Shown here piece after piece: positions 8,183 to 15,669 of a DNA stretch of 64,000 nucleotides; position 1 is the first letter of the stretch; each line of letters starts with the position of its first letter. Under the pieces are notes generated by a model. That model was not told the DNA's origin. It did no database searches and saw only the letters and a list, made by a program, of their open reading frames with translations. This DNA comes from GWE2-40-63 sp041664345 (lineage in GTDB: Bacteria > Bacteroidota > Bacteroidia > Bacteroidales > SZUA-534). The position numbers and the translations under genes were made by a program. The DNA is taken from positions 68,760 through 132,759 of the forward strand of contig JBAYKX010000007.1 of assembly GCA_041664345.1 (NCBI GenBank), given 5' to 3'.

Positions 8183-8422
8183 TCATGCTAAAACCTCACA
8201 TTTTGACAGTTCGTTGTATGGTATATGTTTTTTGCGGTTATTGAAATATCCAACAATCTTTTTTTCTGATTGTAGGTTTTCAACTACTATAATTTCGACA
8301 TTATGAAGGTTTTTTGAACCATCTGTTTTGTGTCGAATAGTTGCCTTGCATCTGTCTCCAGCTTCTAATTCCTCAGCCCAATGACTGATATACTTTTCGT
8401 TGTAAAATTTGTTTAAATCCAT
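8183..8422 (-). CDS. Small prophage protein, unknown
   Basis: A 79-residue soluble protein starting MDLNKFYNEKYISHWAEEL. The middle (GDRCKATIRH, NVEIIVVENL) looks like a small beta domain, perhaps SH3 or OB-like, and the C-terminus is charged. It is in line with the early operon, between the frameshifted gene and the Ntn hydrolase. No family is recognised. Confidence 0.55.
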   Translation of the reverse strand: MDLNKFYNEKYISHWAEELEAGDRCKATIRHKTDGSKNLHNVEIIVVENLQSEKKIVGYFNNRKKHIPYNELSKCEVLA

Positions 8423-8446
8423 TTTTATAATTTGTTTAATTGTTTC

Positions 8447-8657
8447 CTAACCCTTCTCCTCAAAAACACGCGTGGTATTCAATACATTGGCACTGTCGCG
8501 TTCTTTGCCGTTGCGGATGAATACACCATCGTATATTAAAGCCTCGTAGTTTGCTTTTGTGGTGTAAAAAAGGCAGGTTCGGCCATCGATAATTATTTTG
8601 CATGCCGAATTGTTCTAAAATATTAACTACATCGATTTGTAAGGTTCTCTTTGCCAT
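8447..8657 (-). pseudogene. Small prophage gene with a one-base frameshift
   Basis: The frame that starts at 8657 (MAKRTLQIDVVNILEQFGMQN) continues after residue 21 as unlikely basic sequence and stops at 8460. Moving by one base at the four-T run 8596-8599 gives a sensible continuation (IIIDGRTCLFYTTKANYEAL, then DGVFIRNGKERDSANV) ending at a TAG at 8447. The whole product would be about 70 residues. The family is unknown. Either the gene is truly broken or the homopolymer count is wrong; three other genes in this window show the same kind of break. Confidence 0.6.
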
Positions 8658-8675
8658 GGTGCTTTATTTAAAAGG

Positions 8676-9239
8676 TTATACCGTTCGGTTCAATAATTCT
8701 ACCTCTTCAGCAGTGCGGTTTTTTTCCAGTTTCTTCAGTATCCGCGACTTTTCGTGCACGGCATAATAGCGCTTCAAATGCTCCAGTTTATGGGTTGCAT
8801 CGGAAAGTAAGTTTTGGGTCAGTTGCAAATCACTTCGCAGTATTTCGGCATCAGTGTTGGTGTGCTGGTGCTGTTCGGCATTTATTTGGCCAAGGCTGTA
8901 AGTTATAAGCCCCGCAAAAGCCGAAAGGAATACGCTCATGTAAAACCGTACGGGATTTTCAAACATATCGTTGTAGTGTTGCAAATTGAATCCGCAGAAT
9001 ACCAGGGCAACATCGAATAGCGGAAAAACCAGTTTTAACCAGTTGCGCTTGCCCAGGCGCATCACCAAAACGGTAACTATGCTAAAGGCAATGGCGCCAA
9101 TAATGCCGAATACAATATCGGTAAGGGTTTGCTTGTTGAACATGTACATGAGCGAAAGGCTGTTAATGTAGCTCAGCTCTGCAACCATAAAGAGCAGGGC
9201 AATGCCCACTCCTGTTTTTGAAAGAAAGCGGTCAATCAT
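8676..9239 (-). CDS. Prophage membrane protein with cytoplasmic coiled coil
   Basis: A 187-residue protein with four probable membrane segments: about 8-30 (VGIALLFMVAELSYINSL), 40-62 (IVFGIIGAIAFSIVTVLVM), 70-86 and 100-118 (MSVFLSAFAGLITYSLG). The C-terminal 60 residues are helical and charged (LLSDATHKLEHLKRYY and onward), likely coiled coil. The start overlaps the stop of the DUF5131 gene by 4 bases (ATGA), showing translational coupling. The role is unknown; holin-like, superinfection exclusion or membrane anchoring functions are possible. Confidence 0.65.
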   Translation of the reverse strand: MIDRFLSKTGVGIALLFMVAELSYINSLSLMYMFNKQTLTDIVFGIIGAIAFSIVTVLVMRLGKRNWLKLVFPLFDVALVFCGFNLQHYNDMFENPVRFYMSVFLSAFAGLITYSLGQINAEQHQHTNTDAEILRSDLQLTQNLLSDATHKLEHLKRYYAVHEKSRILKKLEKNRTAEEVELLNRTV

Positions 9240-10270
9240 ACGGTGGCGGTATTTGGAAATTGTTTGTACTCTTTGCCGTTAAGGGTGCATCCTGCTTTCT
9301 TTTTTCCAACTCGAATGGTCATGTGTCCGGGTCTTGTACCGGTATCTTTGCCATCTATTTCGTTAACCCATCTGTGGGTTCCTTTTAGATCGGCTTGATT
9401 GCCCCATGATTTAGGAACTTCGTTTACCGGAATCCATTCGCCCCATTGTTTGAAAAATAAACATGTTTCGTATTTGTTGCATTGATTTTTCAGGTTTTCA
9501 ACCCAATTGTGATTAACCGGCCGGGCATTAATTCCGCTTTCGCCACCACAGATTACCCAATTTATTATGTCGTCGTAAGGGGGTTCTGTCCAACCGGTAG
9601 CCATGTAAATACTTAAATCAACGGCACCCAACATGGGTTCAACGGAAACAAAACGGATGGCGGCGGGTATATTCAATAGAAACGGAACCCGCTTGTTTAC
9701 CATTTCCTGATTTTCGGCAGTAACGCCCAACCAGATGTTTTTTAAAGGCCATTCCCTATCCGCACGGTTATTAACGTGGCAAGCTGCTGCATCGGGGTCG
9801 TCGTTTTTATCGCACAATCCCAGTTCATAAACGGCATCTTCCCAACGTGCTATAAGCATTTCCTTTCCTTGGTTAAAGTATTCGGCCATCCGATGGGGGC
9901 GCTTGGTTAAAATTTGATAGGTATGTTGTGGAGTGCAGGCAATAACGGCCATAACCTTATCAATCCATTCAAACGGTACGCTTTCGTGGAATAAATCGCC
10001 CATGGAGCAAACAAATATCATCCGCGGTTTACGCCAGCTTAACGGCTTTTCGATGGCTTGGCTCACGAATTGAGTTTTGCCATTCCATTTTTTGGTTTTC
10101 CAATTAACCACTACTGAATAATTGAGCGCCGATATGCAACGCTCTAGTTTCATGCTGCCTAAACGGAACGCCATCTTTTCGGCATAACAGTTTTTGCATC
10201 CGGGAGAAACTGGGGAACATCCTATAATTGGGTTCCATGTTTCGTTGGTCCATTCTATTTTTGTACTCAT
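9236..10270 (-). CDS. Phage Gp37/Gp68 family protein (DUF5131)
   Basis: A 344-residue protein of the phage Gp37/Gp68 family. The hallmark is near the N-terminus: EWTNETWNPIIGCSPVSPGC, then KNCYAEK, with Cys residues spaced in a radical-SAM-like manner. Other family blocks are FVCSMGDLFHE, YQILTKRPHR, IWLGVTAENQ, RFVSVEPML, WVICGGESG and FFKQWGEW. The family is common in phages, and its members are predicted Fe-S/SAM-dependent enzymes of unsettled substrate. It lies in a run of early genes likely involved in nucleic-acid handling. Identification is firm at family level; the reaction is not known to me. Confidence 0.85.
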   Translation of the reverse strand: MSTKIEWTNETWNPIIGCSPVSPGCKNCYAEKMAFRLGSMKLERCISALNYSVVVNWKTKKWNGKTQFVSQAIEKPLSWRKPRMIFVCSMGDLFHESVPFEWIDKVMAVIACTPQHTYQILTKRPHRMAEYFNQGKEMLIARWEDAVYELGLCDKNDDPDAAACHVNNRADREWPLKNIWLGVTAENQEMVNKRVPFLLNIPAAIRFVSVEPMLGAVDLSIYMATGWTEPPYDDIINWVICGGESGINARPVNHNWVENLKNQCNKYETCLFFKQWGEWIPVNEVPKSWGNQADLKGTHRWVNEIDGKDTGTRPGHMTIRVGKKKAGCTLNGKEYKQFPNTATV

Positions 10271-10285
10271 AAATTGGGTTTTTGG

Positions 10286-10441
10286 TTAAATTAATCCTTG
10301 CTTTTTTAATAATAATTCAATCTCGGATTGGGTATGGGCTTTGCCTCTTCCTTTTATTATAGTTCTTCTTTTTACACACACTTTTTTGTGTCTTATTTCG
10401 GCACTATGTTTCTTATTTTTTCTTTGATTCTTGTATGCCAT
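10286..10441 (-). CDS. Small, very basic prophage protein
   Basis: I read this 51-codon frame from the sequence: ATG at 10441-10439, stop at 10286. The start is preceded by GGAGGTATAAC, a near-perfect Shine-Dalgarno at good spacing, which is rare in this phylum and argues for a real gene. The product starts MAYKNQRKNKKHSAEIRHKK, is strongly basic, and ends with a helix (SEIELLLKKQGLI). It could bind nucleic acid. No family is recognised. Its start overlaps the end of the next gene upstream. Confidence 0.6.
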   Translation of the reverse strand: MAYKNQRKNKKHSAEIRHKKVCVKRRTIIKGRGKAHTQSEIELLLKKQGLI

Positions 10442-10442
10442 G

Positions 10443-10628
10443 TTATACCTCCTTTTCCACTTTAACGCCAGCGGCTATTTGAATGGCATGCCTGTAAAAA
10501 TCGTCGGCACGGCTGTATATGTTAATGCCGTTTTTGTGTAGGTAAACCAAGGCTGTTGCATAGCGCTTTTCGGCAGCAGTGGTTTTTTGGTTTGGTTGGC
10601 TATTGGCCAAGTTGGTTGTTTTATTCAT
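10443..10628 (-). CDS. Small prophage protein, unknown
   Basis: A frame opens at 10661, but the ATG at 10628 (MNKTTNLANSQPNQK) overlaps the stop of the preceding gene by 8 bases, the usual coupled arrangement here, and is preferred. The 61-residue product has a helical C-terminal half (TAAEKRYATALVYLHKNGIN, then RADDFYRHAIQIAAG) that could be a small DNA- or protein-binding unit. The family is not recognised. Confidence 0.55.
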   Translation of the reverse strand: MNKTTNLANSQPNQKTTAAEKRYATALVYLHKNGINIYSRADDFYRHAIQIAAGVKVEKEV

Positions 10629-11316
10629 GGATGGTGGGTTTAGTAACTTGTTTAAACTCAATTACCCAAAGCCAAGGATTAAGGTCCCAACTTTCTCTGC
10701 CATTTATTTTACACCATAATTCTGCCCATAAAGCAAAAAGTATATCATAATTTTGCAAATCGATATTTGATGGTTCAAAATTTGGTAAAAATTTAAACGC
10801 TGAATTCTCTTTACCTAATTCCAAAAATATTGTATCGATACCATTGCATTTAGTCACAGGAATTCGAATGCCTTCTTTTTTAATATCATCTTCGGTAATG
10901 CTTTGCAGCCTTTCAACCCGAATGTTGGTTATTTCCAACCAAATGCGGCAAGCAACTTTGGGCATGTGGATGGATGGTTTCCATTTTATATCGGCAGAAT
11001 TATCCTTATCTGCTTTATAAAAAACATAGTTGGGTGGTATAATTACAAACGATTCGCGCACCCAAAGCAAATCACCTACTTCCCCGAATGGAAATTTGCA
11101 TTTTATAGTTTCACCTTTTTTATTTATGAATTCAGCAAAAGTAGCATTATCACTTTTTTTGAATCCTGTTCTAAAATAAGGTGCATCAAATTTCCGATCA
11201 TTGGGGTTTTGGTTAATTATCTCCAAACCACGGGTTCGGCGGGTGCGATTCTTACTATTATTCAGAATACCCTTAACCATTGGGGTGCTGAACAATATGG
11301 GGGTTTCTTTTTTCAT
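10621..11316 (-). CDS. Phage ASCH/PUA-like domain protein
   Basis: A 231-residue protein that follows a pattern common in phage early regions: KKETPILFSTPMVKGILNNS and KNRTRR at the start, GEVGDLLWVRESF in the middle, then PKVACRIWLEITNIRVERLQ followed by ITEDDIKKEG, and a C-terminal DLNPWLWVIEF. This is the layout of ASCH-like (PUA-related) proteins, which are thought to bind RNA or modified nucleobases. The specific ligand is unknown. The C-terminus overlaps the next small gene. Confidence 0.7.
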   Translation of the reverse strand: MKKETPILFSTPMVKGILNNSKNRTRRTRGLEIINQNPNDRKFDAPYFRTGFKKSDNATFAEFINKKGETIKCKFPFGEVGDLLWVRESFVIIPPNYVFYKADKDNSADIKWKPSIHMPKVACRIWLEITNIRVERLQSITEDDIKKEGIRIPVTKCNGIDTIFLELGKENSAFKFLPNFEPSNIDLQNYDILFALWAELWCKINGRESWDLNPWLWVIEFKQVTKPTIHE

Positions 11317-11319
11317 ATT

Positions 11320-11502
11320 CTATTTTTTAAAAGGTTCGTAGGTTATTTTGGTTACCATATATTCGCGGCCATAGCCGTTACAGTTGGTGCAGAATAGTAT
11401 CTCTTGTTTCGATAGCGGTCCGCGGTGTTCATTATCAACTAAAATACCTTCGCCTTTGCATACGTGGCACAATACCAGTTCGCGTTTGTTTAGTGTGTAC
11501 AT
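11320..11502 (-). CDS. Small zinc-ribbon protein (DnaJ-type Cys motifs)
   Basis: A 60-residue protein with two Cys pairs: LCHVCKGEG (Cys12/15) and FCTNCNGYG (Cys38/41). Both CxxCxGxG units match the DnaJ central zinc-binding repeats. No J domain is present, so this is a stand-alone zinc ribbon. Its start overlaps the stop of the gene before it by 13 bases. The role in the phage is unknown; interaction with host proteins or nucleic acid is possible. Confidence 0.65.
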   Translation of the reverse strand: MYTLNKRELVLCHVCKGEGILVDNEHRGPLSKQEILFCTNCNGYGREYMVTKITYEPFKK

Positions 11503-11747
11503 TGGTTAATGTTTTTAAAAGCTTCAGCAGTTCTTATTTTCCGATATACTTTAACCGGATAGCTGTCCATATCTTGGGCGGCCTGAAAATCTTCGCCAAT
11601 GATCATCGAGTTTCCGTTTTTGTCAATCCAAATCCATTCTTCGGCTTTGGTTGTTTTTTCAGGTAAAATGTCAGGAACTCTGTTTATCCATTCCTTTTTG
11701 CTGGACAACTTGAATAAAAACTCTGCGTTTACACTAATTTTTTCCAT
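11490..11747 (-). CDS. Small prophage protein, unknown
   Basis: An 85-residue soluble protein (MEKISVNAEFLFKLSSKKEW). The middle part WIWIDKNGNSMIIGEDFQAA suggests a beta hairpin followed by a helix, and YPVKVYRKIRT is a likely last strand. It lies in a chain of overlapping early genes after the primase. The family is not recognised. Confidence 0.55.
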   Translation of the reverse strand: MEKISVNAEFLFKLSSKKEWINRVPDILPEKTTKAEEWIWIDKNGNSMIIGEDFQAAQDMDSYPVKVYRKIRTAEAFKNINQCTH

Positions 11748-11762
11748 GGTTATTCTCCTTTC

Positions 11763-11999
11763 TTAAAAAATATTTACTCTTCTCAATTTCTTATAATCGT
11801 CTAAAAACTCCCAACCACCTTGCCATGGTGTCATGACCATGTATTCTTTTACCAAGGCAATAAATGTGGGCTGGTTTTCGGCAATACATAAGGTTGTCAT
11901 GTTATAACTAGCTCCCTGTTTCCCATTCTTCAAAAAGGTGTACACCTTATCGGCATAATCAGAAGGGAGGTTCTTCAATTGTTCCAGTGTTTCGCTCAT
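11763..11999 (-). CDS. Small prophage protein, unknown
   Basis: A 78-residue protein (MSETLEQLKNLPSDYADKVY) with no membrane segment. The first 41 bases overlap the 3' end of the primase/helicase gene in another frame, so translation may be coupled. A mid-region helix (PTFIALVKEYMVM) and an aromatic patch (WQGGWEFLDDYKKL) are the only features. The family is not recognised. Confidence 0.5.
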   Translation of the reverse strand: MSETLEQLKNLPSDYADKVYTFLKNGKQGASYNMTTLCIAENQPTFIALVKEYMVMTPWQGGWEFLDDYKKLRRVNIF

Positions 12000-14820
12000 T
12001 GGTTAAATCTTCGGGGTTCCAAGGTTTCGTTTGTACGTATATCATTTCGGTGGTTTTGCCATCGATATACTTTGAGATTCGTCCTGATGAATTCTTCATG
12101 TGCTCTGGATTCAGGCTTATTACATATTCGGTATAATCGGCCCAGGCTTGCATGCTTTTACTGAACTTGTTTGTAGTCCAATTACGTTGGCCCGACGATT
12201 TTAGGAAGTCTTCCATGGCTTCCTGACGGCTTATCTCCACGTCAATGGCCGATGAATTTTGTTCGCTGGCTCCCGGTTTGCCCGATGTATCTTTAAAAAA
12301 GTAGATATCGGCCCAGTTTTTAAATGTATCGCCCATAATGGTGCGCAAGTTGCGGCGGGTAATATTGTCCATTGGCGGATTAACGCGGTTGGGCGATGGT
12401 ACACTCAAGTAAAAACTGATGCAATCGGCCAGAAAGTTTATATCGGCATTCCATTCAGGTTCACTGTAATCGGCACGGTGAAGGGTTTTACCAAAATCGT
12501 CGAATATCTTGCGGGTTTCTCGGTAGTCGCTGTTGGTGGTCTGCTCGTGGTAATAGTCGCTAAATACGGTGTACAATACACGGGCTTCGGTACTGGGGTC
12601 AATATCACGCAGTGTATAGTTGGATGAAAAGCAAAACTTGGGCGATTTTTCGAAGTTTATTTCATAACTCTGGTTATTTTTTGGGTTCACGGTCATATCG
12701 CCGGTTAAATCGCCAAAAAAGAAGTTGAAGTTCAGATACTGGTTGCTGTCGTCAACAATAATGAGTTTGGTGTACTCATTCACGCGGTCGTAAATGTGCG
12801 GGTTATCGGTAAGCTTTGGGTTACGTCCGCTTAGCATTACCGTTTTCATAAAGTTTTTAAGAAATTTGAACATAAAGCTTTTTCCCGTCCGTCCGTGACT
12901 TTCACCAATGTCGCTCACCCTGTTATCCATGGCAAAAACACACCATGGACGGGCTTCATCTTTGTATCGGTGCATTAAATAGCCGATGGCAAATATTTTA
13001 TTAAGCAAATGTTGTTTTTGTTCCTTAATTTCCTCCTCATCCAACAGAGGACCATCTATTTTGAATTTATTTTCAATTCTATATTTGGTAAGCTCTTCAA
13101 GGTTGTTGGTTTTCAAATCCAAACGGGTTTCCAGTTCTATTTGCCAATGGATGCGGCTGGCATTAATTAAATAGCTGAAGAACTTGCTTTCGGTGCTTTT
13201 AACCTCAATATTGAACCCATCTTTGGTTTTGGTGGCTATAAATGTAGGTTCCTGCCTTACTACTTTGTGTTTAATCACCTCTTCGTCCCAAACGTATCGT
13301 TCCACATCGGTAATTTTGTGCTCAATTACTTTGTTTGGGGTTATTTCCCACGTTTTGTTTTCGAAAAACATGAACTGTGTTTTGGCATCAAAATCGGTAA
13401 AGTCAATTTCCGTTTTCGGGATGCCCGCCAACTGGTTTTCGCTCATTTGGGTGGTTTTGTGAATGAGGTTTATTAAATCTACCGGATGGTGGTTTTGCCT
13501 TAGGAACTGCAGTACAAATTCTTTTGCACGGTTTGCACGTATAATTTCTACAATGTTGCCTTCAATTTTAATGAATGAGAATCCCTCTTTCTCGTTTTTG
13601 TTCTCGATGCGGTAAAAACCGTTCGCACTTAAAAAAGCATATGCCTGTTCGTTATTAAAGTAGTACTTAACGCCTTTATCTGAGTACGATATATCCCAAA
13701 ACTGCAACGGAATGGCCGAACGGTAAAGCTGGTTAAAGTCTTCAATTTTTGGGTACAGCTCAATAAAATCCTTAAAATCTTTGCGTGGTTTGCCCCGGTT
13801 ATCACGGAAACGCAACATTTTTTGAGGCAACCAAATAATACGTATTTCTAAATACTGAAGGGCTAATTTTAAACCTGCTTTACGACCCGTGCTGTCAATG
13901 TCTGGTAGCGCATAAACTTCGTTACAGTATTTCTTTATTTCTTTAAAATCTTTGGGTAACAGGGAGGCGGTTTCGGAATTGAGCCAAATAACATGGTATC
14001 CATAACTGGCCACGTTAAACGAATCGCGTTCGCCCGATGCAATAATTACAGAATCAAGCTTTTTAATTTCCCAGTTGGCAGGTTCCTCCTTGCCTTCGGC
14101 TTTAACTTCCTTAATCTGTTCGTCTCTAAAAGCCTCATACGCTTTGCGTAATTGCACCAAACCATTTATATAATCTTTTGGCCGATTACCAACATACCTA
14201 AAGCGATATTGCTTTTCGGGGTTGCAAGGCTGGTAAATTTTCTGGAACCCATCATGCTCAATCAAAAATATGGGGTAGTTTTCGGTGCTCGATGTAACCA
14301 GGGCTTTACGGTCCTTTATTTGGGTGAACGATTTTAAGGCATGCACCCTGAATTTCTTTAATACCCCATCAAAGCGTTCTTTATTCTTTTCATCGTAATT
14401 GGGAAAAATCTCACGATAATCGGTTACCGAAAGCTGATCCTTAATGTCGTAATAATAGGCTCCTTCCTCTTCGTCGGGTTTGGCATCGCGCTTTTCGAAT
14501 GCCGATTGATGTGTTTCTGGTTTTAATCCGCCAATGTTGTAACGACCAGCGAGCATAATAATGGCTTCGCGGAATTCTATGCCCTCTTCCTTCATGCATA
14601 CCAAGATTCCATTGCGCGGGGTGCTGTCGTCGCCAAAGTCGGTAACTACCCAGTTTTTGTCGGGTAATTGCTTTAACCTGGCCGATGCCGAACGCTCATC
14701 GCGTATTTTGAATTCCTTACGGCTACCGGCATGAGCCTCACGTGCCTGTGGATAATAGTGGATGATAATTTCAAGGCCGCCATTGGTGGCATCTAATATG
14801 GTTTGTTGTTCTACGTACAT
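11959..14820 (-). CDS. Phage DNA primase/helicase
   Basis: A 953-residue replication protein. A TOPRIM-like part is at about 255-320: SVIIASGERDSFN supplies the Glu, and YALPDIDSTGRKAG the DxD-type metal-binding pair. The C-terminal half holds a helicase-type ATPase: Walker A GRTGKSFM near residue 643 and Walker B KLIIVDDSNQ about 45 residues later, with a sensor-like FCFSSNYTL. This order matches primase fused to a D5/SF3-type helicase. The protein would prime and unwind phage DNA. The length is typical of fused enzymes. It lies directly after the two methyltransferases and starts the replication segment of the early operon. Confidence 0.8.
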   Translation of the reverse strand: MYVEQQTILDATNGGLEIIIHYYPQAREAHAGSRKEFKIRDERSASARLKQLPDKNWVVTDFGDDSTPRNGILVCMKEEGIEFREAIIMLAGRYNIGGLKPETHQSAFEKRDAKPDEEEGAYYYDIKDQLSVTDYREIFPNYDEKNKERFDGVLKKFRVHALKSFTQIKDRKALVTSSTENYPIFLIEHDGFQKIYQPCNPEKQYRFRYVGNRPKDYINGLVQLRKAYEAFRDEQIKEVKAEGKEEPANWEIKKLDSVIIASGERDSFNVASYGYHVIWLNSETASLLPKDFKEIKKYCNEVYALPDIDSTGRKAGLKLALQYLEIRIIWLPQKMLRFRDNRGKPRKDFKDFIELYPKIEDFNQLYRSAIPLQFWDISYSDKGVKYYFNNEQAYAFLSANGFYRIENKNEKEGFSFIKIEGNIVEIIRANRAKEFVLQFLRQNHHPVDLINLIHKTTQMSENQLAGIPKTEIDFTDFDAKTQFMFFENKTWEITPNKVIEHKITDVERYVWDEEVIKHKVVRQEPTFIATKTKDGFNIEVKSTESKFFSYLINASRIHWQIELETRLDLKTNNLEELTKYRIENKFKIDGPLLDEEEIKEQKQHLLNKIFAIGYLMHRYKDEARPWCVFAMDNRVSDIGESHGRTGKSFMFKFLKNFMKTVMLSGRNPKLTDNPHIYDRVNEYTKLIIVDDSNQYLNFNFFFGDLTGDMTVNPKNNQSYEINFEKSPKFCFSSNYTLRDIDPSTEARVLYTVFSDYYHEQTTNSDYRETRKIFDDFGKTLHRADYSEPEWNADINFLADCISFYLSVPSPNRVNPPMDNITRRNLRTIMGDTFKNWADIYFFKDTSGKPGASEQNSSAIDVEISRQEAMEDFLKSSGQRNWTTNKFSKSMQAWADYTEYVISLNPEHMKNSSGRISKYIDGKTTEMIYVQTKPWNPEDLTNERNTGTIEEPPF

Positions 14821-14838
14821 GGGTTGAGTTCTATACCG

Positions 14839-15669
14839 TTAATTTTTATATTCCAGATGTAATTGATATTCTTTATTATTTCGTTCCGGAACGAAATTAT
14901 AGACCAGTATTTCGGTCCGGTAATTATTTTTAATTCGGTTTGCGACCTTAATATTTATTTTATGGCTTTCGAATTTCCAGTTGTTTTTTAGAATAAAATA
15001 CTTGAGGGTTTGACTCCAGTAATTTGATAGGATGAATTTTCCCTTAATATCTGAAATGAATTCCAGCAGCCTAAAAAAATCAAGCATGGTAAATCCTTTG
15101 TAGTGACCTTGGTAAAATCCGGGATAAGGAGGATCAAGATAAAATACTGTTTCTTTGGTATCTCGGTCTTTTATAACACGGAGCGCCTCCCGGGATGATA
15201 TTTGAATATTTTTTAAACGGTTATTCAATAATTGAAACTCAATTTTCCTCCCATTCATATACCGGCCGGAATGACTACCCGCAGTTCCATTACACCATTT
15301 CCATCCACCATGAATTGAACCGGAAAAACTCATGTTTGTAGTAATCCAAACCGACCAAGCCAATTGGACATCAGTAAATTCAATTCTACCGCAATAAATA
15401 TCCTTGGCTTTTCTATATAAGAATTCGGAATGAAGAGTTGTTTCAATTAGTTCCTGAAGCTCTTCAAAATTATCGCGCATCTGCAGGAAGAAATTTATTA
15501 ATTTTTGGTTGTTATCGTTGATTACCTCAAGGTATGATGGTTCTTTCTCAAAAAAAACTGCACCACCCCCAAAATAGGGCTCACAATAAATTTTATGCGG
15601 TGGTATTATACCAACTATTCTTTTAGCCATTTTTTGTTTTCCACCATAATATGTAATTGGGGTTCTCAT
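14839..15669 (-). CDS. Phage D12-class N6-adenine DNA methyltransferase
   Basis: A 276-residue Dam-like enzyme. The N-terminal SAM-binding motif is ITYYGGKQKMAKRI, followed by YCEPYFGGGAVFFEK. The catalytic motif is FYLDPPYPG near residue 180. The length is typical for the D12 family. It would methylate adenine in a short DNA site; the recognised sequence cannot be told from the protein. There is no restriction endonuclease gene next to it, so it is likely an orphan used to mark or protect phage DNA. The start overlaps the stop of the cytosine methyltransferase by 4 bases. Confidence 0.85.
   Translation of the reverse strand: MRTPITYYGGKQKMAKRIVGIIPPHKIYCEPYFGGGAVFFEKEPSYLEVINDNNQKLINFFLQMRDNFEELQELIETTLHSEFLYRKAKDIYCGRIEFTDVQLAWSVWITTNMSFSGSIHGGWKWCNGTAGSHSGRYMNGRKIEFQLLNNRLKNIQISSREALRVIKDRDTKETVFYLDPPYPGFYQGHYKGFTMLDFFRLLEFISDIKGKFILSNYWSQTLKYFILKNNWKFESHKINIKVANRIKNNYRTEILVYNFVPERNNKEYQLHLEYKN

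Noticed and set aside
13184..13462. Plus-strand frames inside the primase/helicase gene
   Set aside because: Antisense shadows of a long, well-supported coding region.
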